Source: Dipteris shenzhenensis
Taxonomy: Eukaryota; Polypodiophyta; Polypodiopsida; Gleicheniales
Reading direction: 5' to 3' (one strand)
Length of the DNA: 64,000 nt
Assembly: GCA_047967505.1 (NCBI GenBank)
Contig: CM106541.1
Positions within the stretch are counted from its first letter, which is position 1, and every line of letters begins with the position of its first letter. Positions 56,486-64,000 of this stretch are shown here, piece by piece. The translations under genes and the position numbers were made by a program. The notes under the pieces are model-generated. The model saw only the letters and a list, made by a program, of their open reading frames with translations, had not been told where the DNA came from and did not search any database.

Positions 56486-57124
56486 CATAGCAGCCCCCTT
56501 ACATGATTTGACCAAGAAAAACGTAGTCTTCAGGTGGGGAGAAAGACAAAGGATAGCTTTCAATGCTCACAAAGAAAAGTTAACAACTAAGCCCATTCTC
56601 ATTGTTCCAGATTTACAGAAACCATTTGATGTGGACTGCGATGCATGTGGAGAATGTGGAGGAGCTACTCTTAAGAAGGCCGAGTCATTGCTTATGAAAG
56701 CCGGAGGCTGTGTGGTTCAGAGATGTTTCTCGGTGTTTATGAGAAAGAGATGTTAGCAGTTATTCATGCTCTAACTATTTGGAAGCATTATCTTCTAGGA
56801 GCTGATTTTACGGTCAAGACTGACCACCAAAGTCTCAAGTATTTCCTGACTCAGACCAAGATTTCCGAAAAGCAGATGAAGTGGGCAAATTTCCTGTCCA
56901 TGTTTCATTTTCAGATTCTTTATACACCAGGAGCTCAGAACAGAGTTGCCGATGCTTTATCCAGAAGGCCTAAAGCGAATAATGTCACCATAGCATATCA
57001 TCGGGACTTAGAGGCCATGAAAGAGCTCTACTTACAAGATCCAGACTTCCGAGAGATCATGGGAAATATTCAGCAAGGAGTATCATCCAGTCAATGTACA
57101 TTGAAAGACGGGTTTCTCATATAA
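56486..57124 (+). pseudogene. Ty3 RNase H
   Basis: ADIAAPLHDLTKKNVVFRW and PFDVDCDACGECGGATL (active-site region), then after a frameshift near 56720 VYEKEMLAVIHALTIWKHYL, VKTDHQSLKYFL and NRVADALSRRP. TAA at 57122. The usual D-A-S is present as D-A-C. Confidence 0.85.
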
Positions 57125-57127
57125 GAT

Positions 57128-58123
57128 GATCACCTTTCTGTGACTCAAGATGTGGGAGCCAAAGTTTTGGAAGAATGTCATGCTCCTCCTTATGCAGGGC
57201 ATCGAGGCATTTTGTCTACTACTCAAGCCATTGAGAGACATTTCTTTTGGCCAGGGATGTGGAAAGACATTCATAAGTTTGTAACGGAATGTCTTACGTG
57301 CCAAAAGGTAAAGTATGACAGGCACAAGACCCCAGGACTTCTCATGCCGCTGCCCATACCACAAGGACCATGGGAAAATATTGCTATGGATTTCATCTTT
57401 GATCTTCCTAGATAAAAAAAGGGGAATGATGGAATATGGACTATCATTGATAGGTTCAGCGCGCAAGCCCATTTCATTCCAATAAGAAAAACCACAAAGG
57501 CAGACCACATGGCCAAATTGTTTTTCGCACAGATCTTCAAACACCATGGGATGCCTAAGTCGATTGTTAGTGATCGAGACCCCAAGATGACTAGTTTATT
57601 CTAGAGAGCATTATTTGATAATATGGGGATGAAGTTGGACTTTTCATCTTCTTTTCATCCTCAGTCTGACGGACAAAGTGAGAGTGCCAATTCCACAGTA
57701 TTGGATCTTCTCAAGTGTTATGCTTCCGAGCAAAAGATCGAATGGGAAAAGTATCTTCCTCTTGTGGAATTTGCATACAATAACAATGTTCATAGTTCCA
57801 CTGGAAAAGCTCCATTCGAAGTTATTTATGTAAAGGTGATTTTGCCACCTATTCTCAGAACAAAGGATGAGATATTTGCAACCGACCAGTATGTCTTAGA
57901 CTTAGAAACAGCTTTCTCTCAAGTTCGGACAGCAATTGAAAGATCTCAACACAAGCAAAAGAAGACTGCAGATAAGCACCGGAGGGAGATGAACCTCCAA
58001 GAAGGAGATTGGGTATTACTAAAGTTTGAAAAAGCACGTCTCAAGAAGATGAAAGGAAAGAGAAAGTATATCCCAAGTTGTCTCCAAGATATTATGGACC
58101 ATTTCGGATTAGTGAGCCCATAA
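57128..58123 (+). pseudogene. Ty3 integrase (HHCC and DDE core)
   Basis: The HHCC domain has HAPPYAGHRGILSTTQAIERH...CLTCQK (57180-57310). The core Asp lies in WENIAMDFIFDLP, with the second Asp in SIVSDRDPKMTS and Glu in PQSDGQSESAN (57660-57690). Single stops at 57413 and about 57603 interrupt it in one frame. The C-terminal part is [20 protein letters not shown]. The frame closes at 58121 after a shift near 58075. Confidence 0.87.
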
Positions 58124-58440
58124 ACGAAGTCACTTTTCGACTAGAGCTACCCGAGACTTGGAAGATTCACAATGCTTTTCATGTGAGTCTTCTAAAGAAG
58201 TATCAAGGACCAGATCCCACAGAACCAATTCAAGAAGAGCCACCTGAGGTGGAAGAGATGGAGGAGATTCTCCAACAAGAACAAATTGTATATCATACAG
58301 AAAAGAAAGAATCCAGAGCCATGGTGATCTGTAGATACCTTGTCAAGTTTAAGAACTATTCGGCACTTGAGTGGGTCGATGAGGGCTACTTCTCAAAGTA
58401 TCCTCAAGTTTACAATTGTATCAAGATGCTTTTCAGTTGA
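58078..58440 (+). pseudogene. Ty3 pol C-terminus with chromodomain
   Basis: [21 protein letters not shown] and [18 protein letters not shown] (GPY/F module), then [36 protein letters not shown] and a stop at 58438. The last block has chromodomain order (E-I-L, Y-L-V-K-F-K, E-W-V), placing the element among plant chromoviruses. Chromodomains bind modified histone H3 and may guide integration to heterochromatin. Confidence 0.86.
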
Positions 58441-58466
58441 AGACAACTGTTTAGAAGCCGAGAGGA

Positions 58467-59300
58467 TGTAACCAGTTGGGGCTTCTCCCAAGAAAATAAA
58501 GAATAATCTTTATTAGAATTGACTTTGATCAAAGAATGGTTAAGTTAATTAACCAAGAATAAGTTTTATTGTTTTACTTTTGCTTTGCATCAGTTAAAAG
58601 AGAACTGTGGGGACGCCCACAAGGGACTAGAAATAGTCCAAGAACTAGAATGCATGCATTAGACTAACCTTTAACGCGTTAAAGTATTGAATGTTGTTTG
58701 TAACAATGCGTAGGACCAAGGAAAGTGCAAAGAAGCCCTAGAATTAGGAAAAAAGTGCAAAAAGCATGTCCTACCAAAGACAAAAAGCATCCAGAAAGTG
58801 GGCGCTTATATGGAGGCGGGCCCCAGCTAGGCAGACAAGCAAAAAAAGCAGCGCAATTCTCAAGAAAAGCCCTAAAAGCAGCAGAAAAAGCTAGAAAGCT
58901 TGGTTTTTGTATAAAAGTAGCTTTTAGGAAGAACAAAAGCATAAAATAGCTTTTAAAAAGCACTGAAGCTAGAAATAGCTTTTAAAAAGCAGGTTTAGCT
59001 TTTTGCTAGGCCAAGTTTATAAAAGAAGAGCCAAAGAGCTCAAGATCATTCAGTTTTGTACTCAATTCATGCTCTTGTGAAGAGACAGTTGTACAAAGAC
59101 GATTTTCTATTGCAATAAAGACCTTCGGGGGGGGGGGGGGGGGCAGCCCTTCTTTCTGGCCTCTAGTGCTGTGTTCTTGCTTCTCTCCCTCATCTCCCAG
59201 CTACTCTACTTGTCGGCAATCACGTTTCAACAAGCTCTTCAAAGTTCCCACGCTTTGTTCAAGTTCCGGTTACAGATTCTAGTGTAGGAGCAAATTGCGA
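58467..59300 (+). repeat. 3' LTR of the chromovirus (right end unsure)
   Basis: AGCCGAGAGGA is followed by TGTAACCAGTTGGGGC at 58467. It contains AGCTTTTAAAAAGC repeats (58945-59010), a TATAAAAG box near 58912 and AATAAAG near 59115, then G17 at 59127-59143. The end is not fixed because no 5' LTR is present. Confidence 0.6.
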
Positions 59301-59523
59301 TTTCTTCTACAGAGCCTGTCTTGCATTGCGTGCCAAGTTCTTGAGCCCGAGAGTGTTTCCTTTGTTGTGATTCTGTGCCAGAGTGTTCCCTTTGCTGCAA
59401 TTTTGGTTTCTACGCGTGGGTTGAAGCCCGTAAGCGCCTACAAGCCGTGCCCGGGAGCCTAGGAGGAATTTGCGATTGGTTTGAGGGCTGTTCTTTGGTT
59501 TAGTTACGGTTTCAAAGACACAC

Positions 59524-59525
59524 AC

Positions 59526-59563
<38 letters not shown>
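59524..59563. repeat. (GA)n microsatellite
   Basis: AGAGAGAAAGAGAGAG... of about 40 bp. It could be an inverted LINE-T tail (TTTCTC complement), but no hairpin is visible beside it. Confidence 0.8.
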
Positions 59564-59566
<3 letters not shown>

Positions 59567-60971
59567 TGATATCTTGGAAGACTCAGCATGGCAATGATGC
59601 AACCTAAAGGGGCATTAGATGTCTTGTTTAGCCATCATGTATGTAAACCTTATAATACATATTTATAAAAATATCCCCATGCAAATTGGTTCGCCCCATT
59701 TGCATTCCCTGGAATTGATCTTGTCGATTGTGTGGGTTTTGAGAGATTTTGCACAATGTTCATGCAGAAAAAAGTCGACATAAATCAGGAGTATTCATAA
59801 AGCTTTGGTCTAAGTCCAAGTTTTATCTGTCAATTGGATGAGGTTCCAGGCCCCCAAAAATAAATTCTGAATTTGTACAGGGTCATCTGCGCATGCTGTA
59901 CTTGTTCTTACGACTTCTCCTCTTGGCAGAAAAAGGTGACATGTTAAAGATATACAATAAAATTCAAAATTGCATTATAAGTGCACAGAAAGCTGCACCA
60001 TATATATTCTTAACAGAGCCTGCATCTGAGAGCAGCAGCAACATGAGTTTTGAGACCTGCACTTTCTTTTCTCAAAAAGAGGGTATTCTGTTAACTGAGG
60101 AATGTCTGTGCAATGGCTGAACAGGAAAGAGCTTTCCTGATCCAGAAGGTCCACATCTTCAATGAGCAGTTGATCAAGCCAAACGAGGAAACTAAAGTTT
60201 ACCAGCAAATGCATCAACTTTACACAGGAAGTACAAGTCAAGGGGCAGCATATTCCAAAGACATTGAATCAGCCAACCAGTTAGCTGTATTTTGTTGGTG
60301 ACATATCCTCTCCTGAAAGAAAGAACATTCCTATGACTTTAACCATCAAGTCTATTTTCAAGTTTACATGTTGCCCATTTTCAAGTCAGGATATGTGGAA
60401 TGAGATGATAGGAAGCAGTGGCATTGTAAAGTTGGGAACATAAAATTAAAGAGGAACTACCTGCTATGGCGTTCCTACTCGCATAATGACTTCTCAGGAA
60501 CAATGCTTAACACCAAGAAGACATGGCCAGAAGCAGTCCCATCATAAACTTGGCATCATGAGGAACTGCATGCTATGGCATGCCTACTCACAACATTAGT
60601 TGTCAAAAAGGGGTGCAAGAGCTTCCTCACCTTTTCTATGATACTGGTCAATGGTCACATTCCCCACCTTGTCCCTAAGGGTCTAGAATGCGTGCAGGTG
60701 CAGAGTGAGGCTCAAGACCTACCAGGGTGGCTACTGATCCACAGGCACAAAAATGTACTGGCATATGCTTCTGAAAACTTTTTCATCCACTTAGGATGTG
60801 CTCACTGACCAGACATACAAATAAGTTCTTGCTTGGGTAGAATGAACCACTATGAAGTAAATATTGAAACCTTAAGATTGAATGGTAAAATGCTGTTTAA
60901 GTCTCTATAATTGGTCAAGCGTCTACCACACTTGAATCAACAAGCCTTCACACAGAAATAGCAGCACATGC
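59564..60971. other. MED12 intron, right end, unassigned
   Basis: AT-rich. Two short plus-strand frames (59893-60120, 60113-60301) have no recognised motif. No transposon is recognised. Confidence 0.45.
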
Positions 60972-61230
60972 CTGTGGTTACAGGCTGCATGAGCTCCATT
61001 ATCCGATCAATCACTGCCTCGCATGTCATCTCTGCTGTAAACACAAAACCTGGCATGCTTAAAACAAAATATCCTTGTCGCAAAGTATTTGACTGCTGCT
61101 GGAACCGCGGGGCATACATCAAGACTCTTCTCCACCAGTCTGAAGAAGGAATAACCCGTAAACTATGCCTGAGGCAACGTAACGCCCTTTCCCAATCAAC
61201 AGTACCCCTCCACACAGCTGTGGCAACATC
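60972..61230 (-). CDS. MED12: MED12 exon (DWWRRVL block)
   Basis: Minus-strand exon coding DVATAVWRGTVDWERALRCL, RHSLRVIPSSDWWRRVLMYA, FTAEMTCEAVIDRIMELMQP. The acceptor is TCTTACTGTGCTACAG before 61230 (phase 0). The frame ends one base into a codon at CCACAG, next to GCATGT, a possible GC donor; the downstream exon (27298-27554) starts with the two bases needed. This joins VIDRIMEL to RWQEWLSFADLFFF as in plant MED12. Nearby GT sites give a wrong phase or poorer consensus, so the exact donor is uncertain. Confidence 0.82.
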
Positions 61231-62339
61231 CTGTAGCACAGTAAGATTGATAATGACTTTCATCAATGGTCTCAATCCATGGTATTAATCAACAGATCTA
61301 AAACACTTACTTTGGCATGACAAGTTGAAGCTTACCAGAGGCAAGATCAGGAACTTGCAATCACATTGGAACCATGCAAATTTAACTTAATCATTAGAAG
61401 CTGCACGTCATTGGGAAAAAACATGCAGTTGAATACAAAACCCAAACTCTAAGAAATTAAAACCTACACATGCAGACAATCAAGCTCATGCAGATCTGAC
61501 CTGCCAGATTCGACCATTAATCAGAAACAATCTTACTACTTTCAGATTGAATTGGTTAGAAAATGAGTTAGCAGGTCAAAATGTGTTGCAAACCTTGTTT
61601 TCCGAAAGTAGAAGTCATAAACACTTTCCTTTTTTCATAAAACCAACAAATGATGACTCAGAGACCAGTACCTTGCATTTCCTAAATGTGATACAGAATG
61701 GGCAATGACGTACTTATGCTATTCGACCTCCCAAAGATATCTCTGTTTTGGATACCTGCTGAAGACATGTCTGTTTCAAATCCATCTCCCGAAAATACCG
61801 ATCGAAATGTATGCAAAATGAGGACCCTGATTATTCTGCATAGAGTAAATAGTGTTCTGCTTTGATGTGATTTGTAAGGGTACGAAACCTCAAACCACTC
61901 CCTCTCGACCTCCTCCTGCACCTCCCTCTGAGCCCATCTCACCTCCCCCTCCGCTGTCCTAAGCATATTCATCCCCCCCTTCCCTTCCCTCGGCAATCTT
62001 TTTCCAGCCCCCCGCAAACTTGACTGTCTGTCCTTCCTGCTAACATCCCCCCTTGGCAGTTGCCTCCTGCCTCCCCCACCAGTGGGCTTCTCTTGCTTCC
62101 CCCACACCAACTTCCCCCATGTCCCCTTTGTGAAAAGAGTGGGAAAGAAGGAAGAAGTCTCACTTGCGGCTTTCTCACATACACAATGGGGGAATATATA
62201 CAAAGGTGGAGGCTGAAAACAGTTTTCCTCTTCTTAGTTATGAAATCCAAAAAGAACTCTCTCTTAGTATAAAAGGAATAGGTGAACCCTATATGTGGGT
62301 CTCAAACCAAACTCACCTAACTTAGGTGGCATACTAACT
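61231..62339. other. MED12 intron and copia 3' flank
   Basis: AT-rich to about 61880, then pyrimidine-rich (61880-62110). The part at 62150-62330 may be LTR or 3' flank of the minus-strand copia. No ORF is called; the 173-codon minus frame at 61682-62203 is low-complexity. Confidence 0.4.
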
Positions 62340-64000
62340 GAGCCACTAACTAGAATACATAAAGATAGTTGCTCTAAGTGACGGCAGCACTCCCAAAAGA
62401 GAACACATATCCACTGGTGGATCGTCTATCAGAAATACTACCAGCCCAATCAGCATCAATGTATCTATAGAACTGTATCTGAACCCCAGTCTCATGAAAT
62501 AGTCCATACTACAATGTGGACTTCACATATCTCAGTATGTGTCTAGCCGCATCCAAATGTAAATTCCTTGGAGCCTGCATAAACTGACTTACCAACCCAA
62601 CAGCATAGCTCAAATTTGACCTGGGAATAGTCATATAAATCAAACTTCCTACTATGCGTCTGTACATAGTAGGGTCTTCCAGAAGCTCACCTGTATCTGC
62701 GCTCAACTTCACATTCTGCTCCAACGGAACTGAAATAGGCTTACAGCCTGTCATCCCATATTTGGACAACATGTCCAATCCATACTGCCTCTGCAAGAGC
62801 CATATCCCACTTGTGGATCTAATCACCTCAATGCCCAAGAAGCAACGCAACTCTCCCAAATCCTTCATCTCAAACTTCTGCTTCAATAGCATTTTCACAT
62901 GAAGGATATCTTCATTACTATCACCTGTGATGATCAAATCATCAACATAAATGACAAGCAGCATAATACCTTTCTCTTGCTTCAATAGCATTTTTACATG
63001 AAAGATATCTTCATCACTATCACCTGTAATGATCAAATCATCAACATAAATGACAAGCAACATAATACATTCCTCTATTTTTCTCACATAAAGTAAGAAA
63101 TCTACCTTGGAAATATGAAAGCCAATAGTGACAAGATACTGTCCTATCTTGTCAGACCATGCTCTGGGTGCTTACTTCAAGCCATACAAGCCTTTCTTCA
63201 ACCTGCAAACAAACTCAAGATGAACAGCATGAACATAACCTGGTGGCTGCTCCATATAAACCTCTTCTTGCAAATCACCATGCAACAAGGCATTCTTTAC
63301 ATCCATTTGATGTAAAGACCATCCCTTTGATGCAGCCATAGCAATGACTGCTCTTACGGTTGCCATCCTTACAACCGGACTGAATGTTTCTTCATAATCA
63401 ATGCCATATGTCTGTGCATACCCCTTGACAACTAATCTTGCCTTGTATCTGTTCACAAAACCATCTGCATTGTGCTTCACCTTATAAACCCACTAGCAGC
63501 CAATTACATTCTTGTCTTTAGGCAAAGACACCAATTTCCATGTAGCATTTGCTTCCAAAACATCCATGGCTTTCTCCCATTTTTCTTTTTCCATAGCTTG
63601 CTTAAAAGAAGTGGGTTTTGGTTCTTGTATCACTTTGACCATATAGGCATAGTGAATGGCTGTAAATCCATCATATTTCAGTCTATCTACAGGATACTTA
63701 GCTCTGGTAGACCTGTGCAAAATAGGCTCACTACCAAGTACTCTCAAAACATCCCTTGTCTTTCTTACTCCAAGGGTAATAACAGAAGGAATACCCAACT
63801 CATCATGAAGGCTTTGTTCTGAACCATTGGATTCACCATCCACATAAGAGTAACCTGCATTCACATCAACGATGGGCTGATCTACTTTCTCTTTTCCTTT
63901 TCGTGATACTTGCATACCACTATCTGCATTGCTTTGAGGAGATTCACCTGATCTCAATCTGCCTATCCATGGCGAAGTATGTGAACCACTGCTAGAGGAC
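62340..64000 (-). pseudogene. Copia pol (RT, RNase H start), minus strand
   Basis: From the right: LHRSTRAKYPVDRLKYDGF, EKWEKAMDVLEANATWKLV, a stop at 63494-63496 (Lys position of CKWVYK), [39 protein letters not shown], a stop after GLYGLK, then two YVDDLIITGDS copies, LGELRCFLGIEV, GCKPISVPLEQN and ILRYVKSTL. RNase H begins YIDADWAGSISDRRSTSGY and is lost after GSAAVT near 62370. The 5' part continues beyond the window. Apart from stops it is well preserved. Confidence 0.88.
62881..63078 (-). repeat. In-frame 99-bp tandem duplication of the RT active site
   Basis: CTTCAATAGCATTTT at 62881 recurs at 62980 with few changes. 99 bp equals 33 codons, so the RT frame is kept, and MLLVIYVDDLIITGDS appears twice in one open frame. 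Confidence 0.92.

Noticed and set aside
59893-60301. Two short plus-strand frames
   Set aside because: No recognisable domain, opposite strand to MED12, and no supporting splice sites seen.
61682-62203. 173-codon minus-strand frame as an upstream MED12 exon
   Set aside because: Low-complexity Gly/Arg/Lys content with no resemblance to MED12.

Overview
The window looks like nuclear DNA from a land plant with a large, retrotransposon-rich genome. I cannot name the species; a fern, lycophyte or gymnosperm would fit the intron sizes. No rRNA, tRNA, CRISPR array, operon or prokaryotic gene is visible.

The only host gene I can support is on the minus strand. Four exons (60972-61230, 27298-27554, 11282-11510, 9817-10100) join in frame into part of MED12, a subunit of the Mediator CDK8 kinase module. 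Its introns here are about 33.4 kb, 15.8 kb and 1.2 kb, and the next downstream intron covers at least the first 9.8 kb. Nearly everything else is transposable elements inside these introns.

Layout. 1-9153: nested and rearranged LTR elements. They comprise a minus-strand LTR, a Ty3 pol fragment, a Ty1/copia element with LTR, PBS and broken gag-pol, and a second copia element whose RT segment is inverted. 9154-11510: intron plus two MED12 exons. 12270-21340: a chain of LINEs of one family, called here LINE-T. These end in a conserved hairpin followed by a (TTTC)n/(CT)n tail. The chain includes an ORF1-only copy and an intact ORF2 element nested inside an older copy. 21341-about 24990: decayed Ty3 element and LTR. 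24990-29185: intron, a MED12 exon, tandem duplications and a decayed copia RT. 29300-49440: head-to-tail array of a second LINE family with poly(A) tails and a zinc-knuckle ORF1 (called LINE-A), interrupted by a LINE-T and by a small non-autonomous LTR element with 325-bp LTRs. 49440-53345: rearranged LINE-T fragments on both strands. 53400-54150: poly-G, a long perfect palindrome and purine-rich repeats. 54546-about 59300: Ty3 chromovirus with chromodomain. 59530-62300: intron around a MED12 exon. 62300-64000: minus-strand copia pol with a duplicated YVDD block.

Most striking points: the hairpin/microsatellite tail of LINE-T, which seems to serve as a landing pad for further insertions; ORF1 and ORF2 of the intact LINE-T separated only by UGA-CGG in one reading frame; dense CCGTAC (SBP-box-like) clusters in the leaders of three unrelated element families; and the MED12 gene spread across these elements. 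Element names are mine; boundaries come from reading and comparing copies by eye.
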